64,000 nucleotides of DNA from CBDAUN01 sp965200645 (GTDB lineage Bacteria > Pseudomonadota > Gammaproteobacteria > Arenicellales > JAJDZL01): the NCBI GenBank assembly GCA_965200645.1, contig CBDAUN010000002.1, positions 434,001-498,000 on the forward strand, read 5' to 3'. Shown piece after piece: positions 16,967 to 25,148 of this stretch (its first letter is position 1; the number at the start of each line of letters is the position of its first letter). The notes below the pieces were generated by a model. The model was not told where the DNA came from, ran no database searches, and saw nothing but the letters and a program-made list of their open reading frames with translations. The position numbers were made by a program, and so were the translations under genes.

Positions 16967-18658
16967 CTAGATAAACAAAAGTACAAGTAGCACACACAGC
17001 GCTCCAAAAACGAAAACGATCATTAATCTGACCGGAGGTGTTTGTGCAGTCTGTGATTCGGTTCCGGTTCGCTGTATTGCCAAGTGCAAAGTTGTATGAC
17101 AAATTCGAGTAAACAAAGCATAGCAGGCAAGGATGCTGCTGGAAACCACTGCCGATACTTTTTGATACAAAATTCGCCCGCCTCGTCGATACACCCACTC
17201 TGCATCAATATTGGTGCCACGCAGTTCCGGAGGATAAATCCCAGAAAGTTTTAGCCATACGAATGCTAGTGCAGAGAACAGCAGTAGTTGGATTTGCGCA
17301 AGCACATGGCTTGTGTCATACGGACTGTAATCAACATCAAAAGGTAGGACCGAATATAGAAGATTTGGGAAGCTACCGATTCCTATACACAGAACAGCGG
17401 ATATTCCCATTGCAATCAGCATACTCGTTGGAGCTTCCTTGCAACGTATCCCCGAATCGTGTGCGAAGAATGCAAAGAATGGAATCTTTATCCCGGCATG
17501 GTGGAATACACCTGCCGAAGCAAAGAGTAGGGCAATCCACACTATGTGATAGCCCTCATAGATGGCAGCAGACATTACCATCGATTTACTTACAAAGCCG
17601 CTAAACAAAGGGAACGCTGAAATTGATGCAGCACCGACAATACAAAATGTAGTCGTGAATGGCATTGAGCGATAAAGACCGCCTAGGTCCGAACCGTTCA
17701 TTCGACCAGTTCGATACAACACAGCCCCCATCGCCATCATTAACAAACCTTTAAAAATTACGTCGTTAAATGCGTGTGCCACTGCACCGTTAATGGCAAG
17801 CTCCGTTCCAATTCCGATACCTGTGACCATAAATCCAATCTGGTTGATCATGCTGTAGCCGAGAACCCTTCGTAAGTCGTTTTCAATAACTGCGTAGAAG
17901 ATCGGAAAGCATGTCATCAACGCGCCAATGTAAATTAGAATTTCAGTTCCGGCAAAACTGCGGGCTAGACAATAAACTGCAACTTTTGTAGTGAAGGCAC
18001 TTAAAAATACAGTGCCTGCTGGGGTAGACTCCGGATACGCATCGGTCAGCCAATTATGAAACAGTGGGAAGGCACATTTGATGCCAAATGAAAGGAAGAT
18101 TAATAGTGTTGGAAACTCGGAAAGCCCAAGGTATGTGAATTCAATTGAACCAGTTCCTCTATAGTGAAGTATTGCCCCTAATAACAGCAACAACCCCGAA
18201 AAGATGTGCACTCCCAGATAGCGTAGACTTGCTCCGGCTGATGCTCGAAAATTACCCACCAATACAAGCATCATCGCTGAGACTGTCATAATTTCAAAGA
18301 AGATGAACAGCGAAATGAAATCACCGCAAAATACTGCACCTAGCGATGACCCTGCATATAGCAATGCAGAAGCATGTTCTACCGGCGACCGAAAGCACCA
18401 CGCAAAAATTGCTCCAAGAATTGCTGCAATATGAAAGACAAAGCCAAAAACAAGACTCAGTTTGTCCATCCTGTAGAGCACCAGGTCGTATCCCATGACA
18501 CTAACGTGCCACTCATAACCGGTGCCTAACGAAGAAAGTAAAAATAACGCGCTGACTACCGGAACAGCAACAAACCAAATCGACCTTGCCACACCACGAA
18601 ATGCAACAGCACCAATTGCACCAATGAAAAATACGACAAAAGGAGGAATCTCAATCAT
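16967..18658 (-). CDS. Mrp/NuoN-type antiporter subunit D (third copy, terminal gene)
   Basis: This 563-residue protein has about 14 membrane helices of the proton-conducting antiporter family (Proton_antipo_M). Conserved segments include FFEIMTVSAMMLVLVG, the Lys-containing GIKCAFPLFHNWLTDAYPESTPAGTVFLSAFTTKVAVY and VLGYSMINQIGFMVTGIG. It is longer than MrpD at the C-terminus, with an extra amphipathic stretch and a final helix. It is the last gene of the operon and overlaps the small gene before it by eight bases. By family it moves H+ or Na+; with the two other D-like subunits it may replace the missing MrpA. Confidence 0.88.
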   Translation of the reverse strand: MIEIPPFVVFFIGAIGAVAFRGVARSIWFVAVPVVSALFLLSSLGTGYEWHVSVMGYDLVLYRMDKLSLVFGFVFHIAAILGAIFAWCFRSPVEHASALLYAGSSLGAVFCGDFISLFIFFEIMTVSAMMLVLVGNFRASAGASLRYLGVHIFSGLLLLLGAILHYRGTGSIEFTYLGLSEFPTLLIFLSFGIKCAFPLFHNWLTDAYPESTPAGTVFLSAFTTKVAVYCLARSFAGTEILIYIGALMTCFPIFYAVIENDLRRVLGYSMINQIGFMVTGIGIGTELAINGAVAHAFNDVIFKGLLMMAMGAVLYRTGRMNGSDLGGLYRSMPFTTTFCIVGAASISAFPLFSGFVSKSMVMSAAIYEGYHIVWIALLFASAGVFHHAGIKIPFFAFFAHDSGIRCKEAPTSMLIAMGISAVLCIGIGSFPNLLYSVLPFDVDYSPYDTSHVLAQIQLLLFSALAFVWLKLSGIYPPELRGTNIDAEWVYRRGGRILYQKVSAVVSSSILACYALFTRICHTTLHLAIQRTGTESQTAQTPPVRLMIVFVFGALCVLLVLLFI

Positions 18659-18902
18659 CGTCGTAGTATCTCTCAGAGCGCATCAGCGGCTTGCGCATTA
18701 GTTTGGCGACTACGACAAGCAGCACACAGGCAACAAATCCGAAAATTGCATAGAAAAAAGGCAACCATTCCCACGGGTGGTCGACATGTCGATGCAATAC
18801 AAGATCGAGCACAAAAACGACCGCGCAGGAAATGTAAAACCAACGCAAAATTGTACGAAGGCCATTCGCCTTGGGTCTTGGAGATTCCGATGCCTTACTC
18901 AT
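18651..18902 (-). CDS. small two-helix membrane protein of the antiporter operon
   Basis: This 83-residue protein has two hydrophobic helices (about residues 20-36 and 46-66) and the sequence HPWEWLPFFYAIFGFVACVL, ending in a charged SERYYDDD tail. I recall similar small proteins in marine gammaproteobacterial antiporter operons, but do not know a name for them. Its position between two large D-type subunits, with an 8-base overlap into the next, suggests an accessory subunit of the complex. The function is inferred from position only. Confidence 0.7.
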   Translation of the reverse strand: MSKASESPRPKANGLRTILRWFYISCAVVFVLDLVLHRHVDHPWEWLPFFYAIFGFVACVLLVVVAKLMRKPLMRSERYYDDD

Positions 18903-18921
18903 TACTCATCTAGTTTTCGGA

Positions 18922-20376
18922 TTATTGAAAAGTCAAATTCAACAAGTCAATCAATGGATTTATAGCAAAGAAAAGCACGACACAACCAGTCGCCGCCGCA
19001 ACCATAGCAATCAGAATAGGCAGGGGAGCCTCCTTCACTTCCATCGATTTATCGCCGCCAATGGGAAGGAATGCCCTTACCGAAATCGGCATGAGGTACG
19101 CAACACTCAATAATGGGCCAAAAAACAATGCAGCACTAATAATCCAGTTTTGTGATTCGCCGACACCAAGAATCAAATTCCATTTGCTCCATACCCCACC
19201 TGTTGGCGGTACGCCAATTATGCAGAGTGTACCGACAAAAAATGCCGCAATGGTAACCGGCATCTTGTAGCCAATTCCGCGCAATTCACTGACCTTGGTA
19301 TAGTGATGTGCGACTAAAATTGCACCCGCACCAAAGAACAAAACAATCTTACCAAATCCGTGCATGACCATATGTAACCCACCGCCAATTATTCCGATGG
19401 ACGATGCAGTAATAGCTCCAAGAACAATGTAGCTAAGCTGGCTAATTGTAGAGTAGGCCAGCCGTCGTTTAAGGTTGTCTTGCCTGATCGCAATGATTGC
19501 AGTGGCTAAAACGGTAAATGCCGCTAGATAACTCAAAAGGTCATGCATGACGAGTTTTGAGACTAGGTCGATTCCAAAAATATATACGACAACCTTTATG
19601 ACCGTAAACACACCTGCTTTGACGACCGCAACGGCATGAAGTAAGGCGCTGACGGGCGTAGGAGCGACCATTGCGGCCGGAAGCCACTTGTGAAATGGCA
19701 TCAACGCCGCTTTTCCTATTCCCAGCACAAAAAGGAGGAGCAAAATCTCCAACAGGAACGAATCCTGTAAATTTTGGAATACCCCGCCCGGCGTAAAATC
19801 TACTGTTCCGGTTAATGACCAAGTCCAAATTAATGCAAACAGCAGGAAGGAAACGGATGTCCCTAGCAACACAAACAAATAAACGCGACCAGATCGCTTC
19901 GCTTCTTCAGTTCCGGAATGCGTGACTAGTGGAAAGGTAGATAGAGTGAGTGCTTCATAGAAGAAGAATAATGTAAATCCGTTGGCCGAAAATGCGAGGC
20001 CAAGTGTGCAACTGATTGCAACAGCAAAGAACAAGTAAAACCTTGTTTGATTCTTTTCATGGTGCCCACGCATATACCCGATCGCGTAAATCGAGGTAAT
20101 GATCCAAAGAAAACTGGCAAGCAGGGCAAACAGCATACCAATGGGTTCGGCATTGAGTGCAAGCGATACCCCCGGTATGAATTCAATCAGAGTAAAAGTT
20201 GGTAAATGTCCATCGCGAACAGCGAAATACGCGTTTACCACCAGCAAAAAAGTTACAGTGGCCGTAACCAAGGTTGCAGTCTCTCGCAAATTTGGCCGTT
20301 TATTGAGTGCGAGAATAAAGCCAGCACCGACAAGCGGTACCAATATCGATAAGACTATGGCATTGTCAGGTGACAT
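18922..20376 (-). CDS. Mrp-type antiporter subunit D (second copy)
   Basis: This 484-residue polytopic protein has the Proton_antipo_M core: FFYEALTLSTFPLVTHSG, GIGKAALMPFHKWLPAAMVAPTPVSALLHAVAVVKAGVF with the two conserved Lys, and RLAYSTISQLSYIVLG. It is homologous to NuoL/M/N channels and MrpD. It overlaps mrpD by one base and precedes the small membrane gene by 19 bases. Family knowledge assigns cation/H+ antiport; which ion is used cannot be read here. Confidence 0.9.
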   Translation of the reverse strand: MSPDNAIVLSILVPLVGAGFILALNKRPNLRETATLVTATVTFLLVVNAYFAVRDGHLPTFTLIEFIPGVSLALNAEPIGMLFALLASFLWIITSIYAIGYMRGHHEKNQTRFYLFFAVAISCTLGLAFSANGFTLFFFYEALTLSTFPLVTHSGTEEAKRSGRVYLFVLLGTSVSFLLFALIWTWSLTGTVDFTPGGVFQNLQDSFLLEILLLLFVLGIGKAALMPFHKWLPAAMVAPTPVSALLHAVAVVKAGVFTVIKVVVYIFGIDLVSKLVMHDLLSYLAAFTVLATAIIAIRQDNLKRRLAYSTISQLSYIVLGAITASSIGIIGGGLHMVMHGFGKIVLFFGAGAILVAHHYTKVSELRGIGYKMPVTIAAFFVGTLCIIGVPPTGGVWSKWNLILGVGESQNWIISAALFFGPLLSVAYLMPISVRAFLPIGGDKSMEVKEAPLPILIAMVAAATGCVVLFFAINPLIDLLNLTFQ

Positions 20377-21857
20377 TACGGAGTTAGCCCCATGATTGCG
20401 TTAGCAGCATGAATTGCCTGTGATCCAGTAAAGGTTGCGTTGACTCCGAAGTAAATGTTGGCCAACACCAGAGTCCAAGTAGGAACAAGTAGCCAAATCG
20501 GTGCTTCCTGCCTTACCACTGGTGCATCTTGGTCTTTTCTGAAGTATGCGAGTTCAACAATCTTCCATACATATGCCGCAGTGATCAATGACCCGACTAA
20601 AACGATTGCGGCAATCCACCAAAATCCCTCGTCCAGAGCTGCGACAACCAAATACCACTTGCTCACGAATCCGGTGGTAAACGGGACACCAATTAAACTG
20701 AGACCACCGACGACAATCGCCGCCATGGTCCAAGGCATCCGTCGACCAGCATTGGTCAAGTTGCTCATAGCAACACTTCCAGTTACCATAAGCATTCCAC
20801 CGATTGCCATAAAGACTGCGGTCTTCATCAATGCATGATTGAAAAGGTGTACGAAAGATGAAGCCACTCCGGATACTGTGGCGATGCCAAGTCCAATGAC
20901 GATATATCCAATTTGACTGATACTCGACCAGGCGAATAGCCGCTTGAGATCAACTTGAAAGAACGCCACGGTGGATGCAACTACTGCTCCGGCAACTCCG
21001 ACTGCGATCAAAATCGAGAAAAAGAAATCAAAATCCGTAACAAATGATTCCGGAAACACAGTAAAGATCATCCGAGCGAGGACATAAACAGCCGCCTTTG
21101 TTGCCGTACCGGCCAAAAATATCGTTCCGACACTCGGTGCGTAGGCATATGCATTTGGCAACCAGTGATACAACGGGAACACTGCAATTTTGATGGCTAA
21201 ACCAACGATGATGAATCCGAAGGCTGTTCTTGCAGTCAGGTTATCCAGATGTTCCGGAGTGCGAACCGCCAAGTCGGACATGTTCAAAGTGCCTGTAAGA
21301 GCGTACAAAAGACCGACGCCAATCAAAAAGAACGTCGCGCCGATAGTGCCCATAAACAGGTAACGTAGCGCTGCAGTTAGACATCGCCGATCCGACCCAA
21401 GACTAATGAGAACGTAGGACGAAAGTGACGATATTTCTAGAAATACAAATACGTTGAAGACATCGCCTGAGATGGTGATCCCCGATAGCCCGGTAAAGCA
21501 CAGTATTAGGGCAACATAAATCCATAGTCTTTGTTCTTGCGGTAACTCTGCAGCTACACTTAACGGAGCATAAATGACTCCCGCTAGGAAAATTATGCAA
21601 ATGATTAGCAGTACGAAGACGTTGGCGAAATCTATTCGATATTCAATCCCCCAGGGAGCTGCCCACCCGCCAAGCGAGTAAATCACCGTTCCAGTGGTAT
21701 TCACTTCCTGCAACAAAACAATAGAGGTGGTAATACATGCAATTCCTGTTGCCAGAGCAATTAGCCATGCAATTCGGTGGTGCCTAAAGACAACGCAGAG
21801 CGGTGCGGCTAGAAGAGGAATTGCAATTTGTAGAGCTGGGAGGTGAGTGCTCAGCAT
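20376..21857 (-). CDS. mrpD: monovalent cation/H+ antiporter subunit D
   Basis: This 493-residue protein has about 14 helices and the MrpD hallmarks: VFVFLEISSLSSYVLISLG, GLAIKIAVFPLYHWLPNAYAYAPSVG, GTATKAAVYVLARM and LFAWSSISQIGYIVIGLG. The conserved Glu in helix 5 and Lys in helices 7 and 8 form the proton path. It is the third-gene-type partner of MrpB and MrpC just upstream, sharing one base with each neighbour (mrpC stop and the next D start). Confidence 0.93.
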   Translation of the reverse strand: MLSTHLPALQIAIPLLAAPLCVVFRHHRIAWLIALATGIACITTSIVLLQEVNTTGTVIYSLGGWAAPWGIEYRIDFANVFVLLIICIIFLAGVIYAPLSVAAELPQEQRLWIYVALILCFTGLSGITISGDVFNVFVFLEISSLSSYVLISLGSDRRCLTAALRYLFMGTIGATFFLIGVGLLYALTGTLNMSDLAVRTPEHLDNLTARTAFGFIIVGLAIKIAVFPLYHWLPNAYAYAPSVGTIFLAGTATKAAVYVLARMIFTVFPESFVTDFDFFFSILIAVGVAGAVVASTVAFFQVDLKRLFAWSSISQIGYIVIGLGIATVSGVASSFVHLFNHALMKTAVFMAIGGMLMVTGSVAMSNLTNAGRRMPWTMAAIVVGGLSLIGVPFTTGFVSKWYLVVAALDEGFWWIAAIVLVGSLITAAYVWKIVELAYFRKDQDAPVVRQEAPIWLLVPTWTLVLANIYFGVNATFTGSQAIHAANAIMGLTP

Positions 21858-22228
21858 TAGTCAGGGTCTTTCAATGCCGCTTGATGTGCTTCGATATCAT
21901 CAATCGTGCCAAACTTGCTTCGAATTCGAACTATCAGCGCCAGTCCGAGTGCTGTGGTTGCAACACCAACCACAATTGCCGTGAGAATCAATACGTGAGG
22001 CAACGGATTTGAGTAGACATGGTCCCCTTCAAATAGAATTGGAGCAGTCCCGCCACTGACTTTGGCGATGCTGATGTAAAGTATGAATACGGATGCCTGG
22101 AAGATATTGAGCCCTACAATTTTCTTAACGTAGTTGCTTGCGGCGAAAACGATGTACAAACCACAAGTCATTAGGCCAATCACTATCCAATAGTTGAAAT
22201 AGTTTGACACAACCTCAAGGATATTCAT
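21857..22228 (-). CDS. mrpC: monovalent cation/H+ antiporter subunit C (NuoK-like)
   Basis: This 123-residue protein has three helices in the NuoK/MrpC pattern (YIVFAASNYVKKIVGLNIFQ, VLILTAIVVGVATTALGLAL). The conserved VLTAIVVG segment is characteristic. It starts three bases after the mrpB stop and shares a base with mrpD. Confidence 0.93.
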   Translation of the reverse strand: MNILEVVSNYFNYWIVIGLMTCGLYIVFAASNYVKKIVGLNIFQASVFILYISIAKVSGGTAPILFEGDHVYSNPLPHVLILTAIVVGVATTALGLALIVRIRSKFGTIDDIEAHQAALKDPD

Positions 22229-22231
22229 GCA

Positions 22232-22669
22232 CTAGTCCTCAACATCCTCGGCATCGGGGTCATATGTTGCAAAAGAGAAGAACAGGGCTACCATTGTTGT
22301 CGACACCGTAATGCCAACCCCGAGTTCGATTAGCAAAATTCCCAAATGCTGGCCTGCTATGGAGTCAGGCAACAAAACACTGTAGTTTAGGAACTCGCCG
22401 CCAAAGCACATGGACGCAATGCCGACACCGGTGTAGAGCAAAACGCCAATCGCAGCGATAGTTTTGACTAAGGACAAAGGCAGAACTTTTGTAGCCGTTT
22501 CAACGCCGAAAATAATTCCATAAATCACAAAGCCTGCACCAAAAATCACACCGGCTTGAAATCCACCGCCGGGTCCGTAATCACCATGAAACTGGACATA
22601 AAGGGCGAAAACCATGATGTATGGCATCAGCATTTTTGCCACGATATGTAGTACGAGATGGTGCCTCAT
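22232..22669 (-). CDS. mrpB: monovalent cation/H+ antiporter subunit B
   Basis: This 145-residue membrane protein matches MnhB. Typical sequence is FALYVQFHGDYGPGGGFQAG, the strongly conserved MrpB signature, followed by three more helices. It lies between the MbhD/E-like gene and mrpC in the operon. Confidence 0.94.
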   Translation of the reverse strand: MRHHLVLHIVAKMLMPYIMVFALYVQFHGDYGPGGGFQAGVIFGAGFVIYGIIFGVETATKVLPLSLVKTIAAIGVLLYTGVGIASMCFGGEFLNYSVLLPDSIAGQHLGILLIELGVGITVSTTMVALFFSFATYDPDAEDVED

Positions 22670-22676
22670 TAATGAC

Positions 22677-23231
22677 TTAATCCTTTATCTTTTTTTGTCG
22701 ACGTCTGCCAAGCAGTGAAATCACACCAATACCAGCGGTGAAAATGACTACCACCTCTCCTAGGGTGTCGTATCCGCGGTAGCTCGCCAAAATTGACGTG
22801 ACAATGTTGGGTATGCCGATTTCTGTCCCGGACTCTTCAATGTAGCGCGGTACGACATGTTGATTAGAAGCTGCATGATGGTCGGCAAATTCCGGTATGC
22901 CCGAAATACCTATGATTAGAATCGTGGCAAAAACTACAACTCCGACTACTACAGGAAGCAGTTTCGGATGATGATGAATTTTTTCAAATCTCGACTTGCA
23001 TGCTGAAAGTGCACCCAGCATCAGGATTGTTGATATGCAGGATCCTACTGCGGCCTCAGTGAAGGCAACGTCCACTGCGTCCAGTACCACAAAAAGACTC
23101 GCAGTCAAGGCACTGAAAATACCGAACAGCATCACAGTGGCAAACAAGTTACGAGAGCGTACGATAACAATTGCGACAGCTAGAAGCAGGCACAGCAACA
23201 CAATATTTATAAATTGCTCTATGGCTACCAT
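22677..23231 (-). CDS. DUF4040 / MbhD-MbhE-like antiporter subunit
   Basis: This 184-residue protein carries the two modules normally fused to the C-terminus of MrpA. An MbhD/DUF4040-like part (about residues 1-85, with LDAVDVAFTEAAVGSCIST) is followed by an MbhE-like part (about residues 140-180, YRGYDTLGEVVVIFTAG). Here they stand as an independent gene without the large MrpA channel. It overlaps mrpG by seven bases. Confidence 0.85.
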   Translation of the reverse strand: MVAIEQFINIVLLCLLLAVAIVIVRSRNLFATVMLFGIFSALTASLFVVLDAVDVAFTEAAVGSCISTILMLGALSACKSRFEKIHHHPKLLPVVVGVVVFATILIIGISGIPEFADHHAASNQHVVPRYIEESGTEIGIPNIVTSILASYRGYDTLGEVVVIFTAGIGVISLLGRRRQKKIKD

Positions 23232-23536
23232 CTGAATGAGTCCGTTTGTTCTGTCATCCGATGCAAGGCCGCCTTTGCCAGTGCGTGTGATGAAGTCGGA
23301 CTGGTAAAAAACAAAAACAGCAAAATCATAAAAATTTTTGCGGTTACCAAACTGAATCCACCTTCAATAGCTAGTCCCAAAAGGATGCAGCCGGCACCAG
23401 CAGTATCCGTAACTCCAGCAGCATGAACTCTTGTGAAAAATGATGGGAAGCGCAATACGCCAATGTTTCCTGCAAGGACAAATAAAGCGCCTACGACTAG
23501 CAGGATATCCCGAATGATTTCTAAAGCTACGTCCAC
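23225..23536 (-). CDS. mrpG: monovalent cation/H+ antiporter subunit G
   Basis: This 103-residue protein has three helices in the MnhG/PhaG pattern: GALFVLAGNIGVLRFPSFFTRVHAAG followed closely by TDTAGAGCILLG. The start is GTG, sharing a base with the mrpF stop. It is a small structural subunit of the antiporter complex. Confidence 0.93.
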   Translation of the reverse strand: MDVALEIIRDILLVVGALFVLAGNIGVLRFPSFFTRVHAAGVTDTAGAGCILLGLAIEGGFSLVTAKIFMILLFLFFTSPTSSHALAKAALHRMTEQTDSFRW

Positions 23537-23838
23537 TATTCGGTATCCTTTTCGAGATCCTCACCCATGTGACCAAGATTGCCGTACTCAAAAAACTTCA
23601 AAACCGCAATAGTCACAATAAAGTTGCATAGAGCGTAGACAATAGCAATGTCAAGAAACTCAGGCCGGTCTGTCAGAAAGCCATATATTGCGATTAGCAG
23701 TACAGTCTTAGTGCCGAAGTTGTTGATGGCTAGGAGGCGGTCGTAAGTAGATGGTCCCAAAGTCGCTCGAATCAGCAATAGAGCCATACCGATCATGATG
23801 CTTATTGCTACAACGATAAGAATCATTTTTTCTCCCAT
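23536..23838 (-). CDS. mrpF: monovalent cation/H+ antiporter subunit F
   Basis: This 100-residue protein has three helices of the MnhF family: LLIRATLGPSTYDRLLAINN, then IAIYGFLTDRPEFLDIAIVY, then LCNFIVTIAVLKFFEYG. The conserved RxxxGPTxxDRxxAxN-type motif is clear. It overlaps mrpE by 16 bases. Confidence 0.93.
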   Translation of the reverse strand: MGEKMILIVVAISIMIGMALLLIRATLGPSTYDRLLAINNFGTKTVLLIAIYGFLTDRPEFLDIAIVYALCNFIVTIAVLKFFEYGNLGHMGEDLEKDTE

Positions 23839-24326
23839 GGATAAACTGTTGTATTGAGAACTCGTCTTTTCATATCTCCACGTTCTAGCGAATCCAACAG
23901 GTCGGCACGGATCGTGTGAACTTGAAGATGGGTGTCCGTCACATCGATTGTTAATGTGCCTGGTGTCAATGTGATGGAATTTGCATAAACCACTTTTTCA
24001 ATTTCCTTCAGGTCTTTTGCGTCTAAGAAGGTGGTCTTTGTATCGATATTCATCTTGCTTGAAACAGCCATTCGAGCAACTGTAAAACTCGATACCAAGA
24101 TTTCCTTGAGAAGCCAGATGTAATAGGGGAATACTCGTAAAGAAATTAGGTAAAGGGGGTGACCTTTATGATCAGCTATATCCATTCTCCATACGATAAA
24201 GGTCACAAACGCACAGGAAGCGATGCCAAAACCAATGAGTAGAAAAGTGTAATGTCCTGACAACGCTAGCCAAAATATAACTAAAAGAGCGAATGGTATG
24301 GCCATTGTCTTGAGATTTATAGACAA
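23823..24326 (-). CDS. mrpE: monovalent cation/H+ antiporter subunit E (first gene of operon)
   Basis: This 167-residue protein matches MnhE, with two N-terminal helices, the segment FPYYIWLLKEILVSSFTVA, and the C-terminal domain with YANSITLTPGTLTIDVTD. It is the first gene of the ten-gene minus-strand operon. The operon's upstream region now contains a degenerate TnpB element only two bases away, so the native promoter may have been displaced or lies within that element. Confidence 0.93.
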   Translation of the reverse strand: MSINLKTMAIPFALLVIFWLALSGHYTFLLIGFGIASCAFVTFIVWRMDIADHKGHPLYLISLRVFPYYIWLLKEILVSSFTVARMAVSSKMNIDTKTTFLDAKDLKEIEKVVYANSITLTPGTLTIDVTDTHLQVHTIRADLLDSLERGDMKRRVLNTTVYPWEKK

Positions 24327-24332
24327 TCTACA

Positions 24333-24828
24333 TCACCGGTACAGGTTGTTCGTTTTGACGTTTCCCAGCCCCACCCATGTTGCCATCGCCGCGCCCCGCG
24401 GAACCACCAAGGCCAATAAATTTAATGCGGTGTTGACGTCCGCATGACCCGATTGGCAATGACACAGGCAAATACCACTTGGACTTAAACTTTGGCAGGC
24501 CTTGTTTGACACGGGTTTTGAAGAAGTTTTGACCCTGCGTTTGAATCCCTTGCGGTGAATGTCTGATGATAGAACTTGCATCGTCCTGCAACCAAGAGGC
24601 TTTTGGTGACTTGCTGAACTGCGTCAACTGCTGACACAAGGTGAAGTGTTTAAATCCACATTGGCTGGTTTCTTGATATTTCTTTTGTAGTTGTGCAGCA
24701 AAGTGCTGCCACATCAACCGACACGCACCGGCCACAGCATACATCTGGCGATATTTAGCTTTGCTTGTACTTATCCTATAGCGAACAGTGCAGTGTTCAA
24801 TCATGGTGTGTATATAAGTCCCCTTCAA
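24333..24828 (-). pseudogene. TnpB (IS200/IS605 OrfB) relic with central deletion
   Basis: The N-terminal part reads as TnpB: YRISTSKAKYRQMYAVAGACRLMW, then FSKSPKASWLQDD and FFKTRVKQGLPKFKSKW. In a different frame the C-terminal part shows SGHADVNTALNLLAL, the end of the Zn-finger/RuvC III region. The central RuvC I/II and most of the Zn finger are gone, and a frameshift separates the two ends. A full TnpB has about 350-450 residues; about 165 codons remain. It cannot be an active RNA-guided nuclease. It sits directly upstream of mrpE. Confidence 0.82.
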
Positions 24829-25148
24829 TTCAGTCTGGTGTATGACTCAAATGGATAATCCAGAGCATCCATCGCTAAAGCAACAAATTGTATACTCCCA
24901 ACTTCACCATTGAATTGTCTATTGGTGAAGTCTTGAAAGTTGAATTTGTAAGGTGGAATTAGCAGTATCCTGCGGATAATGTTACCTAAATTTGTTTTGG
25001 CTTGGGTAAGAAAGTAACCAGATTATGCACTAAGGATGTTATGGCCGAATTAGCGGATTGGAATTTTTGTATTTCCCGGTGAAAGCCAAAGATTGTTGAA
25101 AAACGTAGAAGTTCATTGTGATGAAGATGACATGGAGAGCCATGATTT
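24829..25148. other. region between tnpB relic and SABATH gene
   Basis: About 320 bases without a gene. It holds the hairpin at 24901-24931 and, at its end, GGAGAG at 25134-25139, a good ribosome-binding site for the methyltransferase gene. The rest is AT-rich with no identifiable feature. Confidence 0.4.
24901..24931. repeat. hairpin near the left end of the tnpB relic
   Basis: ACTTCACCA and TGGTGAAGT form a perfect 9-base stem with a 13-base loop. It lies about 75 bases before the tnpB start. IS200/IS605 elements carry subterminal hairpins for TnpA recognition, so it could be the left-end hairpin. There is no T tract for a terminator. Confidence 0.4.
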
